From Plantago ovata (taxonomy: Eukaryota; Streptophyta; Magnoliopsida; Lamiales; Plantaginaceae), in the NCBI GenBank assembly GCA_028274465.1, contig CM051457.1:97835982-97899981 (forward strand): a DNA stretch of 64,000 bases. Reading direction: 5' to 3'. Numbering within the stretch: the first letter of the stretch is position 1; every line of letters starts with the position of its first letter. This document shows, one piece after another, positions 10,900 through 21,703 of the stretch. A model generated the notes under the pieces. It saw only the letters and a program-made list of their open reading frames with translations, did no database searches and was not told the origin of the DNA. Made by a program: the position numbers and the translations under genes.

Positions 10900-12997
10900 T
10901 GTAAGAAAATATGGTCAGAGTTACCCCTAGGGTACGCAGCGGAATTTCAAAATTTTTCTTAACATACAGGTTAATTGATTATGCATATGTCGTATATATA
11001 TAAACACGTCAATTAGAAGACCAACCTTACTTCCAAAGCAGCTTCCAAGTCTTCGTAATATTCCGGTGTATCTTTTCCTTCGTTGAAGTTGAAGATATCT
11101 ACAATACTCCATATATCTGCAAGACAATAAGAGTTAGTTTCCAGCTCCTAGAACCTCAACCTTGGTATCCACGGATGAACAGCCTATTGGAAGAATGCTA
11201 GGATATTCTTTGTGTGACCAAGAAGACGGGGCGGCAATTCCTCCGGTGAGGTGGCGCGTGCACGGGTGGCTAAAGAGGAGGGGAGAGCTTTTTATTTTCT
11301 CTAAGAAAACTGGGTAGAATAACTGTGTGCAAAACTGTATCTAAAAACTGTGTAAGTCTATGTCAAAAGCTCTCTATTAGTCTACTATATATAGTAGTCT
11401 ATAGAAGCCTAAAGCATAAGCAATTAGACTTCGTAAAGAAATAAGAATCTAATTCTTATCGCACAAGGAAACCAATATCAAGTCTAGATTCATTCCCAAT
11501 CAAATTAATACTCAATCAGAAAAATCCAACTTATCCCTTGGACTTCTAATAGAGGAAGGAGTCGAACTCCTTCCCCTACTCTATCCATGCGCGCGCGCGC
11601 CTTGTCCTACGGGAGGTGGGTCCCAATTTTGGGACCCACTTATAGTTCTAAGTCAATTCAAACCTCAAGTAGATTTTGCCCAAGTGCATATGTTAATTCT
11701 AAATTAACATATCCTTTCTTATCAAACCACCATTATATTTCCAAAATATAATCTTTAATTGTATTTACATAAAATACAATTAATTAGTCAATTCAATTAA
11801 TAATTCCAAATCATTAATTGAGCCACCAAATATTATAATTAATTCCAAATCAATTATAATCCATCAATCACAATTAATTCCAAATTAATTGCGATTCCAT
11901 CTCCAAGGATATTCTGATAGACTGAATCACCACATAGTGTGACCCATAGGGCCTCACCGTATTAAGCAAGTCCTAGACTAGGCAACATGGAATTCCTAGA
12001 CGGTTCCATTTGCAATATTAATACGTGAGGACGTTTGAGAGGTTTCTCAAAGCTAACCCTTTCGTTGCGAAGCCTGTTGCGCTCAACACGGCGATGGTAA
12101 CGTCCCTTCATCTGACTTGCTCGAATGTATCTAGGATCGATGAAGTGTCTATCCCAATAATACATCCTCGGGCGTCTCAGGGAGTTGCTTGGTTAAGATA
12201 TACTTATGACTATCATAATATATCATTTGCACTGGCCAGTGACTTTACCAACACAACTATGCAGACTATGAGCAGTGCTCTCCTGTGCTACACTTGAGAG
12301 ATGAATCCTTCACAGAATCACTTATCACCCCCATTTGTATTTATCCATAATCCTGGATTGTGTCTTAGGTCAGCTGCTTATTCAGAGTTGACATCGACAG
12401 GTCCACCAAGGATATGGGGCAACAAATGTGATGATAAAGTCCTGTAAGTACAAAGGACGAATGGCATCACTTCGACAACTCACCGGTTCCCATAGACACT
12501 TCGGTGTAGAGTATACATCGATGGGAGTGTCCGGTGGGTACTTCCATTGCCCGATAAAGCTTCTTCGAACAACTATGCGCAGTTATGGGAACGTTTCTCG
12601 ATTGTCCAACAATCCGTTCCGTGGCCGTGGGATCGGCTCACACTTGCTCCAACAAGTATAACCTCCACGCATACTAGTCTTGTCTGGTTCATTCAGACCC
12701 CCACATCCGAGATGAACCTCGACTAGGGAGAGTTTGGGATAGATGATAACTCACATAGCTCCCACTATCTATGTGATCGGTCATCTATCCGAGGGGACAT
12801 GTTTAATATCAATACAGACAGTAATAAAGATATGACATGCTGCAGCCTGGTGTAATATAAATATGAAAGCGATACTCAATAGTAAAATGCAACAAACATA
12901 TATTATATTACGTTGACCTGTGTAATAGTACATATATGCCCTCTATAAGGGCACCATGCCCTTAGTAAGGACTGTTTCTAGGACATATACACTATCA
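10900..12997 (-). repeat. 5' LTR of the inner copia element
   Basis: It is nearly identical to 3159-5254 over 2.1 kb and carries the promoter for the minus-strand element. The alternating GC run (about 11589-11600) and the GTGGGTCCC inverted repeat (11616-11639) are kept. The TATA-like palindrome CTACTATATATAGTAG is near 11383-11398. Confidence 0.95.
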
Positions 12998-13002
12998 ATT
13001 TG

Positions 13003-14256
13003 TGTCTCTGCTGAGATTTGTTCATCAGCAACTGCTTGTTCAGCATTGCTTGATTGAGGTAGTTCATCAGCAGGCACTGGAGATTGCGTAATTTCAGCAA
13101 CTTCCGGAGCAACCGCGTCTTTTGCTGGAAATTCTTTGCCGTGAACTATATTTATCTTGTCATGACTAGGGGGAGGAGAGTCATTGTCAGAATCATCATT
13201 TAGTTCAATTGACTTGATTTGCCTAGCATCAGATTCAGTTCTTTGCTCATGTATGATTAGCTTTTTCATACATTCTGATATTTCTTCTTCAGCAGGCACA
13301 CCTTGTGACTTTTCGTAGAATACAACATGCACTGATTCTTCAATCTTTTGTGCCTTTTTGTTGTAAACTCTATAAGCTTTACTATGCAAGGAGTAGCCGA
13401 GAAATATCGCTTCGTCTGCCTTTGGTTGAAATGTTCTTAGGTATTCTCTACCATTGTTAAGAACGAAACACTTGCAACCAAATACTCTTAGATGAGTGAT
13501 GTTAGGAGGTCTTCCAACAAACAATTCATAAGGAGTTTTGTTGTATTCCTTAGTAATCAAACATCTATTTTGAGTATAACAGGCGGTATTAATCGCTTCA
13601 ACCCAATAAGCCTCACTTATTTCAGTGTCAGCAAGCATTGTTCTTGCGACTTCTTTCAGGGTACGATTCTTCCGTTCAGCAACACCGTTTTGTTGTGGTG
13701 TTCTTACTGAGGATAACTGATGTTGTATACCTTTTGAGGTACAATATTCAGTTATGTACTGGTTTACAAACTCAGTACCATGGTCTATCCTTATGACTTT
13801 TACCTTTTCATTTTTCATGACTTCAAGCTTATTCAGCAAGTTAGGTATTTCAGTCTTGGTTTCAGATTTGTGCTTGATGAATACTACCCAAGTGAATCTT
13901 GAATAGTCATCTACCACGACTAGACCATACTTCTTACCAGCATAGCTTGTTGAAGAAGATTCAAACAAGTCCATGTGCAAGAGTTGTAAAGGTTTTGTAG
14001 TTGACGGTACTGCCTTGTTCTTGAAAGAAGATTTGGTTTGCTTTCCTTGCTGACATGCATTGCAAACACCATCCTTCTTAAAAGTAACCCTAGGTAATCC
14101 AACTACAAGTGCCTTTTTAGACAGCTTATTCAGCGTCTTGAAGTTTACGCCATAACCATGCTTTTTCAGCAAGGCAATCATGATCTGAGACAAGGCATTT
14201 TTCAACAATTGTTGAAGACCAATCAACGGTGTACAAGCCTCCTGATCTTCTTGCAA
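13003..14256 (-). pseudogene. Integrase part of the SIRE-like pol
   Basis: The frame holds the end of the GAG-pre-integrase domain (CNACQQGKQTKSSFK) and the integrase core with catalytic D in LLHMDLF, D in IRIDHGTEF and E in PQQNGVAERKNRTL. A Ser/Glu-rich linker towards reverse transcriptase follows. Integrase inserts the DNA copy into the genome. At the N-terminal side the canonical WHRRLGH is replaced by a shifted reading, so a frameshift separates this ORF from the protease near 14130-14200. On the other side it is cut by the element at 12997. Confidence 0.85.
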
Positions 14257-14599
14257 TCATTATTACCTTTTTAGTCTCGAAATCTATAAGTTTACATTCA
14301 TCACTTTTAATTTTGATGAAGTATCCTTTGTCAGCAAACTGACTCATGTTGAAAAGGTTAAACTTAAGATTTTTGACATAAAGAACTCCAGTAATGGTTA
14401 TGCATCCTAACTTCACATCACCATAGCCTTTTGTAGAACCGAAACCTCCACCAGCAAACCTTATTGTTGGACCTTTAGACCATCGTCTATAGTTTATAAG
14501 GTTATTCTTGTTGCCCGTCATGTGCTTTCCACAACCACTATCAAAGTGCCAGATTGCATCGTTTGTCTCCGTGGCTGAAGTCTGCACAATCAAGAGCAA
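14126..14599 (-). pseudogene. Aspartic protease region of the SIRE-like element
   Basis: The segment IWHFDSGCGKHMTG carries the DSG active-site triad of retroviral-type aspartic protease. IRFAGGGFGSTKGYGDVKLG and GVLYVKNLKFNLFNMSQ, conserved in SIRE-type elements, follow. The enzyme cuts the polyprotein. The ORF is in a different frame from its neighbours on both sides, so frameshifts flank it. Confidence 0.8.
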
Positions 14600-14604
14600 A
14601 CAAG

Positions 14605-15665
14605 TTAATTATCCAATAATGGATGTCCATTAACATGTCCAAGAATGCGTCCAGTGGAAACCCAAGTCTTAAGTTTTTCAACTTTGACTTGTTTTCTACT
14701 TGCTGAGGAACTAAGAGGTTTGGAGCTGAAAGACTTTTGACTTGTGCTGGTCAAATCCACTTTCTGATGTGGTGTCTTGCTCGGTTGACCTTTTTGCTGA
14801 ACATACTTTTCAGTAAGTTCTTTTCTAGCAAGGTTCCTTCTAGCCCTAGCATTAAGATTCTTTTCAGAATTCTTAGGATTGATTTTATTCATCTATTTGA
14901 AGTATCTTTGCTGACTTTGCTTATACTCATGAAAGAGTTGACTTTGCTTGGTTTTGAAACCGAGTCCACTTTTCGGAGAATGCTGAGCTTTAGCGTCAGC
15001 AACCTTACTTGATTCAGTTTTGTCAGCAAAGGACTTCTTATTACTTTTAGTAATCTTGCCTTTAGTCTTAACAACTTGCTTTTCAGCAACTTGTTTGGCG
15101 GGATGCTTCACAACATCCTTTTTCTTTCCAGTTTGCTTCTCAGCAACCTGTTTTCCTTTTAAAGTCTTGTTACTTTGAGTAGCAACAACGGGCTTTATGG
15201 TCATAGGTACTTGATTACTTGTTTCAGCAACCTTAGATTGACCAAACTGATAGATTTCTGGTAGACCACTATCAGTAGCACGTACAAAGGAGATAGGTGA
15301 TTTATCTTTACTCAAGATTTCTACGTCATCACCTTCATACATTGCGCCTAAACCTTCTTTCTGAGATGGGTCTCTCAAATAGGAGTTTAGTTCAGTCAGC
15401 GTATTACTTGCGTCCACATAGGATTTGAAATTGATTTTCATCTTTTTCATCTCTTGGATTTCAGCAAGTAACTTTAGAATTGAGGACTGGTATTCTTCCA
15501 ATTCTAATGCCATTTGAGAATTCTTCTCTGTAGCTTCAGCAATCAACTTCTTAAGACGCCTTATTTCAGCATCCTTTTCTTCTGTTTCTTCCTTCAGCAA
15601 GACGTACTTTTCAGTAGTCTGCTTGGTCAGAATTTCAGCAAATTGTAGTTTCTCTTGCTGTCTGC
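14605..15665 (-). pseudogene. Gag C-terminal coiled-coil and basic linker of the SIRE-like element
   Basis: Heptad-rich sequence (EEKDAEIRRLKKLIAEATEK and following) predicts a coiled coil. A long Lys/Ser-rich region follows with repeated KQVAEKQ units. A TAG stop at 14893-14895 interrupts the frame, which continues to 14605. This part follows gag in SIRE-type elements and probably helps particle assembly. It is out of frame with the upstream gag because of a one-base loss near 15695 (see the copy at 26815-28084, which keeps the frame). Confidence 0.7.
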
Positions 15666-17027
15666 TCAGAGTTTTCTCAAATCTTTCGATTCTCCTTGAA
15701 TCTTGTCAAGGTCAACCTCGTCTTCACTTTCTGAGTCTGAGTCAGAGGTAGGGTTGTTTACCTGACCGGCCATGAGGCAGAATTCGTAGTTTGACACATC
15801 TGGATAAGCTTCCATAGCTATTCCACAAACTTCTTTGCCAATCTCCACGTCTAGAGTGGCTTCTTCATCGTCGGTGTCTGAACTTTCATCCTCACTGTCT
15901 TCGTAGCTAGTATCAATACACAATGCATCGATTTTTGCTTGAAGCTTCTTCTTTTCTTCAGCAATAAAAGCTCTTTTGAACTTCTTCTTCTTTTCAGCAG
16001 ATTTGCCTTTCAGCAAAGGGCAATTAGCTTTGAAGTGTCTAGGCTTTTTGCAGTAAAAACATAGATCATTTCCAACTGCTGGTTCTTCTGATGAAGTAGC
16101 TTGCTGAGCTTGCTTGTTCAGCGAGCTAGTCTCATTCTTGTACTTATGGTAGTTGTTACCAAGATGCTTTTTCAGCTTCTCTTTTGCTTTTCGTCTTTCA
16201 AGTTCCTTGCTGATGAATTTCTTCATATTTTTGACAACCAAAGAGTTTTCATCAGTAGGTTCTTTTTCATTTTTCTTTTCAGAAGATGACGGCTTTGCAG
16301 CAAGAGCAATGTTTTGCGATTTTTCAGCAAATACATTTTCTCTTTGCTTTGTCTCATAGTTGACAGTAGCAAGATGAGAGAACAACTCTGTTGGTGTAAT
16401 GTCTGACATTCCTTGATTATAATAGAAATTTTGAGTGTGGATCCATTCTTGATTCAGACTTCTGATGATAGTTTTCACTTTCTCAGAATCTGAGTAAAGG
16501 TTTCCAACACCCAAGGCTGCCATTTCACTAACAAGAGTTGTGAATATGAAATCCAAGTCTTCCAGTGACTCGTTTGTACCTTGCTTAAAGTTTTGAAACT
16601 TTAATTTAAGTACTTCAAGTTTGTTTTCCTTGGTTTTGTCAGATCCAGCACAAAGATCTTGAACCATTTTCCAAGCCTCCTTTGCAGTCTTAACACCCCA
16701 CAGTTTGCACTGTATGGTATCCGGAGTTGATCGAATGATGATATTTCTTGCTTGGCCATCAAGACAGAATCTCTTAGCTTCGTCAGAAGTCCATTCCTCT
16801 CTTGGTTTTGGAACGACGGTGTCAACCGGGTCTCCTAAGATAGTTTTCTTACCAGTAGGATCCGTGGTTTTGTGAGGAAAGCTTTTCTCAATCTTAGTGA
16901 TCTTGATAGGTCCATCATTAATGACAGTAACCATCTCATCACTAATGGCCTCAAGATGTAGCATCATGTTGTTTCGCCATTTCTCATAATTTTCCAACTT
17001 CAGCAAGGGAGCATCTCCTAAAGACAT
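15666..17027 (-). CDS. Gag of the SIRE-like element
   Basis: The ATG at 17027 (MSLGDAPLLKLENYEKW) follows the primer site at about 110 bp. Residues about 10-250 are the copia gag (UBN2/DUF4219 type), with the segment WGVKTAKEAWKMVQDL. A Lys-rich stretch and the zinc knuckle CFYCKKPRHFKANC (CX2CX4HX4C) follow, then an acidic Asp/Glu/Ser region. It forms the particle and binds element RNA. It ends at 15666 in a stop produced by a frameshift; the family protein would run on into the coiled coil. Confidence 0.85.
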   Translation of the reverse strand: MSLGDAPLLKLENYEKWRNNMMLHLEAISDEMVTVINDGPIKITKIEKSFPHKTTDPTGKKTILGDPVDTVVPKPREEWTSDEAKRFCLDGQARNIIIRSTPDTIQCKLWGVKTAKEAWKMVQDLCAGSDKTKENKLEVLKLKFQNFKQGTNESLEDLDFIFTTLVSEMAALGVGNLYSDSEKVKTIIRSLNQEWIHTQNFYYNQGMSDITPTELFSHLATVNYETKQRENVFAEKSQNIALAAKPSSSEKKNEKEPTDENSLVVKNMKKFISKELERRKAKEKLKKHLGNNYHKYKNETSSLNKQAQQATSSEEPAVGNDLCFYCKKPRHFKANCPLLKGKSAEKKKKFKRAFIAEEKKKLQAKIDALCIDTSYEDSEDESSDTDDEEATLDVEIGKEVCGIAMEAYPDVSNYEFCLMAGQVNNPTSDSDSESEDEVDLDKIQGESKDLRKL

Positions 17028-17125
17028 CCTGTCAGCAAAGCACTACCAAACTGATCAAGTGAGAGTGATTTACGGAAAGCACCTAAGGGGATCTAGGTTC
17101 AGTGCTGAAGGTTAAAGAACCTCCA

Positions 17126-17137
17126 GCTCTGATACCA
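17126..17137 (-). other. Primer binding site of the SIRE-like element
   Basis: On the minus strand TGGTATCAGAGC lies two bases from the LTR end at 17140, complementary to initiator tRNA-Met. Confidence 0.85.
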
Positions 17138-18040
17138 CTTGTTGGTCCCTTTAAAAAACAAGAAAAGACTAGAGGGGGGGTGAATAGTCTTTTCAAACTT
17201 TCGTCGTTTAAAACTTTCTCAGCAAGTACTTATTACTTTTCAGTAATGAGTTTGCTGATACTTAACTTTCTCAGCACGCGTAAGTTACTTTTCAGTAGCT
17301 TGGTTTGCTGATACTTAAAATCAGAGAGCGGAAGTCTTTGATACAATAAGTGCTCTTTCAGTAAGTAAAGGTTTCAGCAAGTGATGTGAGTGACTGTGTA
17401 CAGACAGATATGATTTGCTGAAAACTAAGTACAATAAGTAAATCACACAAACACTTTTATAGTGGTATCTGAGAGTGGCGTAATCTCTCAACTAATCCAC
17501 TTTGTCCTTTCTTAGGACTGAATCCACTAAGATATGATTGAGGTTCCTTAAAATCTCCTATCTAAAGCGATTCAACAGAAACCAAAGCACACTTGCTTTG
17601 TCTCCAACCTAATCTAGAGAACGTAACCTTGTTCTCCACCAAACTTGGTACTTTTAATCGGCAAAACTATGCTCGATTAAGTTCCCCCTGAATATCACGC
17701 CTGAAAGGGTGTATTTTCAGTTAGAGAGTTTTGGGGTGAGATAACTTAATTATAACTTATTCAGTTACAACAAGTAATCTAAGAAACACAACCTTGAATA
17801 CTTTGCAGTGAACAAGTTTGATTGTTTCTGGTGTCAAGACTTGTTCTTGTTCGAAAGAAAGAACACTTAACTAATTTCTTAGCCGAGTTTGTTCTACTTC
17901 TTCACAAGTAGCTTTTTTCAAGCTTTAAGTCTTAGAACGGATCAATGGCAGTATAGAGAGTTTGAAGGTATGTGAGTTTAAGCACAAGTGAGAATTTGAT
18001 CACGTTGTTGACACATTTCAACTCTTTGCCGGATGACCTC

Positions 18041-18050
18041 TATTTATAGT
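18041..18050 (-). promoter_or_regulatory. TATA box of the SIRE-like LTR
   Basis: ACTATAAATA on the minus strand, preserved in the related fragment at about 28069-28079. It is a standard copia LTR promoter core. Confidence 0.65.
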
Positions 18051-18477
18051 GCAAGAAAGGAGCCGTTTGAATTTTAAATTTCAAGGTTTTTAATCCTTAA
18101 GATGTCACTATCTTGCTTTTGTACTTTCAGCAGCGTCCTTGTTTGTCTTCTAGTCTTCATGTCCTTCGCGTGTAAGCTTTGCATTTAATGCATATTTGAA
18201 TAGAATTCAAACAGTAACAATGGAGCGCAAATTCAAGTACTTTCAGCAAGAGGTCACATATGTTTCATCAGCAAGTGGTTAGTCTCAGTTTCAGCAAGCA
18301 CAACCTACTCTGTCTTTCAGATTTTCACTTATGCAATGCTGTTGCTGAAGTTTCCACTTTCTGAGCAACACGTGCCTTTGTAGATACCAGTGTTCAGCAA
18401 TCTTCTAGTCTTCAGATCTTCGAATTCTTCAAGTCTTCAGATCTTCAATAATCTTCAAGATTCTGAGCGGTTTCTAA

Positions 18478-18623
18478 ATGCTTCAATAGTTTGTTTGTAA
18501 AAACAAAGTACATCGTCAGCAAATGCTTCAATAGGTTATTTTCTTTTTAGAAAATAAGATACATCATAAGCTAGAGCTTCAATAAGTTATTTTCTTTTCA
18601 GAAAATAAAATACATTGTAAGCG
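18478..18623. repeat. Three ~50-bp tandem units in the SIRE-like LTR
   Basis: Three successive units start with GCTTCAATA and contain an imperfect hairpin (TTATTTTCT with AGAAAATAA) followed by ATACATYRTMAGC. They are near the outer end of the LTR. Confidence 0.7.
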
Positions 18624-18682
18624 GTAAAAACCATCTTAACTAACACCTAATCTAAGTCTTCAGCAAACGTTCCTCTTTTACA

Positions 18683-21218
18683 ATGTCCTTAAAATTCTAA
18701 ATTCCTATGGACCTTAAGAAGAGTACTAGTTACTGGACTTTCCTTAATTTAGCATGGTTAATTGCTCATCAAAATTACAAGTTTCCTAACAGATTCTTCC
18801 ATGCAAGTCTAAAATCAAGGAAGAAAAGTGGGATCACTGTACTCTATAATGATAGTGGCGACAAGTTGAAAGATGAAAAATATATAGAGCGAGAAGTGCT
18901 TGGCTTCTATAAGCAGCTCTTAGGTGCGCCAGCAAATACTTGTAGAGCAGTGGACTTAAGTGTTGTTCATTTGGGGCCAGTTCTGAATGCAATGCAGAGG
19001 AAAACTCTAGTCTGTCCAGTTTCAAATGAAGAAGCTTGGAATGCGTTGAAGGGTATTGGTGACGACAAAGCTCCGGGGAGTGATGTTTTTCATCAAAATT
19101 CTTCAAGAGTGCGTGGAACATTATTGGAAAGGATGTTACAAATGCAGTCCAAAATTTCTTCTATACCGGGAAGCTCTTGAAAAGTGTTAACACCACCCTT
19201 ATAACACTTATTCCGAAAAGCAGTAATGCATTGACTATTAAAGAGTACCGGCCAATTGTGTGTTGTTCAGTATTGTACAAGATCATTTCGAAGATTATCA
19301 CTACTCGAATGGGCACAATCATGAACAGCCTAGTAGAGGATGAGCAGGCCGCATTTGTCCCCGGAAGATTCATCCACGACAACACGATTCTTGCCCAAGA
19401 GCTAATTCGTGGCTATGGACAGAAGAGAATCTCTAGTAGATGTATGATCAAGATGGATCTTCAAAAGGCATACGACTCGGTACATTGGGGTTTCGTGGAG
19501 CAACTATTGAAGGCATATGGATTTCCCACCCCTTTTGTTGGTTGGATAATGACATGACTAACCACAGTTCATTATAAAATCAACATTAATGGGAAATTAT
19601 CTGAGTCTTTTGAAGGAAAAAAAGGATTGAGGCAGGGCGACCCGATTTCCCCTACCTCTTCGTGTTGTGTATGGAGTATCTAAGAAGGTTGCTAAAGACA
19701 CTAGAACATGATCAGAATTTTAGATACCATCCTAGATGCAAAGTGTTACACATAACTCACCTTACTTTTGCCGACGACATGCTGTTCTTCTCCAAAGGTA
19801 ACCTGTCATCAGTAACAGCCCTCTTAGAGAAGTTCAAGATGTTCAGTGAAGCCTCTGGATTGATAGCTAATATGAGGAAAAGTGAACTTTATTATGGGGG
19901 AGTTCGACCAGAGATAAGACAGTCCATTTCTAGAAATACACAGCTTGGAGAAGGTACGCTCCCTTTCAGATATTTAGGTATCCTCTTTATGGTAAACGTC
20001 TTTCCATTGTGCAATATCAACCGCTTATAGAGAAAATGTTGGGAAAGATTAGACACTAGACTGTCAAATATCTTAGTTATGGGGGTAGATTGCAATTGGT
20101 TCAAAGTGTTCTCTATGCCATTCAAAACTTTTGGAGCCAACTATTTTTGTTCCCTAAGAAGGTTCTTGCCATGATTACGAGCATTTGTCGGCAGTTCTTG
20201 TGGTCTGGTGCAATTGGTGGGAGAAAATCCCATGTGTCTTGGGATTTTGTGTGTAAGCCGAAAATTGAAGGGGGACTAGGCTTGGTTAACATTGAAGTAT
20301 GGACCAAAGCCTGCCTCTTTAAATTAGTATGGGCTCTGCACTTAAAGGAGGACAAGCTCTGGATCAAATGGGTTAGTATCTACTATATGAAAAACCATTC
20401 TATTCTGGATCTGGAGATACCACCACAAGTGTCTTTCTCTATGAAGAAATTGGGTCGAGTTAGGGATAAAATAAGTAATAATCTTGATTGGCAGCAGCTC
20501 CTCAATGATGGCAAATTCCAAGTTCAGAGAATGTATCAAATCCTGAGAGTTCCAGGAGAGAGAAAGTTGGTTGGAAGAATCTAATGTCGCACAACATGGC
20601 AACTCCAAGGGCACGTTTTATCTTGTGGTTAGCCATCTGGGAGAGATTAGCAACGAAAGATAGGCTGATCTCTTTCAATATTCAAGTAGATCCTCTATGT
20701 GTTTTTTTGTGGTACGTGTGATGAAACTGTTTCCCATGTGATCTATGAATGTCCTAAAATAACCAAACTCTGGCGGGCTGTTGGGGCATGGTGTGGAAAG
20801 ACAGTTCAGGCTGGAACTTGGTCGCAGGGGATAAGTCAGTTGTGTCGGGATAGTCAAGGGAAAAAGCCTCAAAATCAAGTTTGGAAAGTGCTTATAACTG
20901 AGCTGGTATATATAGTTTGGCAGGAAAGAAACAAGAGGATTTTTGATGAAGTTTGTACAGACTTGCAACAGCTGATGAGAAAAATTATACAGAATACTGT
21001 AGTTAGATGCGACAAGCAGGAGAAATTAGCTGCTGCTTGTCACAATTTTGGCCATTATCCAAATGTTGGATAGTTCTTTTGTTAGATTTTGGTTGTTTGA
21101 AAAGGTTGTAAAAGGGGGAGTCTGTTCTTTCCTTTGTTTCAGATTTGAGACGTTGTACTTATTTGACATATGGAATGGAAAAGTTATCTTCGTTCCAAAA
21201 AAAAAAAACAAAAAAAAC
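18683..21218 (+). mobile_element. Decayed, 5'-truncated L1-type LINE
   Basis: Pieces in shifting frames encode a plant L1 ORF2 without its endonuclease. There is an RT N-terminal region (NALKGIGDDKAPGSDVF near 19045), the palm segments EYRPIVCCSVLYKIISK and MIKMDLQKAYDSVHW, GLRQGDPISP near 19622, and the catalytic FADD at 19767-19778. A zinc-knuckle-like zf-RVT region (CGTCDETVSHVIYEC near 20705) and the C-terminal WQERNKRIFDE follow. At least four frame changes or stops are present, one being a single T missing after GLRQGDPISP. The 3' end is an A-rich tail at 21199-21218. The left end touches the SIRE-like LTR, which may have inserted into the LINE. Confidence 0.85.
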
Positions 21219-21322
21219 CTACCCAATATCAATAAATTTGTATAGAATCAAAACTCATATTTTCAACTTTCAAAAGCAAATTACAGCGATGAAATGAGAA
21301 GTGATCTGCTCTGATACCAAAT
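21219..21322 (-). other. Leader remnant and primer site of a small copia element
   Basis: On the minus strand TGGTATCAGAGC at 21308-21319 lies three bases from the LTR at 21323, a tRNA-Met primer site. The rest to 21219 is short AT-rich leader, cut by the LINE tail. Confidence 0.6.
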
Positions 21323-21703
21323 TGTTAAAAGGGTTTTAGCTAAGATCCACTTCTCTATTTCATTGCATGTAATAATTAGAGTAGAGATTGTACCTCCATT
21401 GCTGCTAGAGGGATTCTGCATCTTGATATCCAAGAGATTGTCTAAACCAAAAGTGAAGAAGAAGAAGGAAAAGATAGAGAGTGAATGTAAAGAGAATATT
21501 TTCTCTAACCCCAGCTCAAAGACTTGTATAATACACATGTCTGCATTAGGAGCTTATACATTATAAGTGGCACTTTAATAAGGGCCTATACAATTGGAGT
21601 GAGAAAATAAGGGCCTATATAAAATTATACTAATAAGTCTAGCCCATTATAGACAATACCAAATGTAGTGCAAGACCATAATAAATGGACCATAAGTCCA
21701 ACA
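21323..21703 (-). repeat. LTR remnant of a small copia element
   Basis: A 381-bp segment begins TGTTAAAAGG and ends AAGTCCAACA on the plus strand, so the minus-strand LTR starts TGTTGGACTTATGG. The primer site beside it supports the boundary. No second LTR is seen; it is probably the left-over 5' end of an element. Confidence 0.6.

Larger units (their letters stand above)
3159..12997 (-). mobile_element. Complete Ty1/copia retrotransposon with both LTRs, nested in the SIRE-like element
   Basis: A 9839-bp element with two LTRs of about 2.1 kb (3159-5254 and 10900-12997), a primer site complementary to initiator tRNA-Met beside the right LTR, a purine tract beside the left LTR, and gag, protease, integrase, reverse transcriptase and RNase H in copia order on the minus strand. 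By eye the two LTRs differ at only a few percent of sites, so insertion is fairly recent. Even so, coding is broken by at least two frameshifts and two nonsense codons. The protease context LDTACGSHICNN and the long LTRs recall the Angela/TNT1-94-like group; the lineage is not certain. A solo LTR of the same family is at 24403-26560. Confidence 0.95.
3154..13002. repeat. 5-bp target site duplication atttg (3154-3158 and 12998-13002)
   Basis: The pentamer atttg lies directly outside both ends of the inner copia element. The left LTR starts TGTAAG at 3159 and the right LTR ends TATCA at 12997. A 5-bp duplication is what a copia integrase makes, and it proves insertion into the outer element. 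Confidence 0.95.
1..18682 (-). mobile_element. SIRE-like Ty1/copia retrotransposon (outer element, left LTR outside window)
   Basis: Reading from 18682 down to 1 the order is LTR, tRNA-Met-type primer site, gag with CCHC knuckle, protease, integrase, reverse transcriptase, RNase H, then an extra ORF. This is Ty1/copia order, and an ORF after pol is typical of the SIRE/Maximus lineage. The element is split by another copia element at 3159-12997. Removing that insert and one copy of the 5-bp duplication atttg (3154-3158 and 12998-13002) rejoins integrase to reverse transcriptase. The 3' LTR must lie left of position 1. Several frameshifts and stops show it is not autonomous now. Lineage is inferred from architecture, not from a tree. 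Confidence 0.85.
17140..18682 (-). repeat. 5' LTR of the SIRE-like element
   Basis: The left boundary TGTTGG at 17140 is fixed by the primer site. The right boundary (TTTTACA at 18682) is my best guess, because recognisable LINE sequence begins just after it; an alternative end is 18645. The promoter TATA box ACTATAAATA is at 18041-18050 on the minus strand. The LTR is dense in TTGCTGA/TCAGCAA heptamers (12 counted). Confidence 0.75.

Noticed and set aside
20675..20968. Minus-strand ORF of 97 codons across the LINE
   Set aside because: Shadow of the plus-strand zf-RVT region; no motif of its own.
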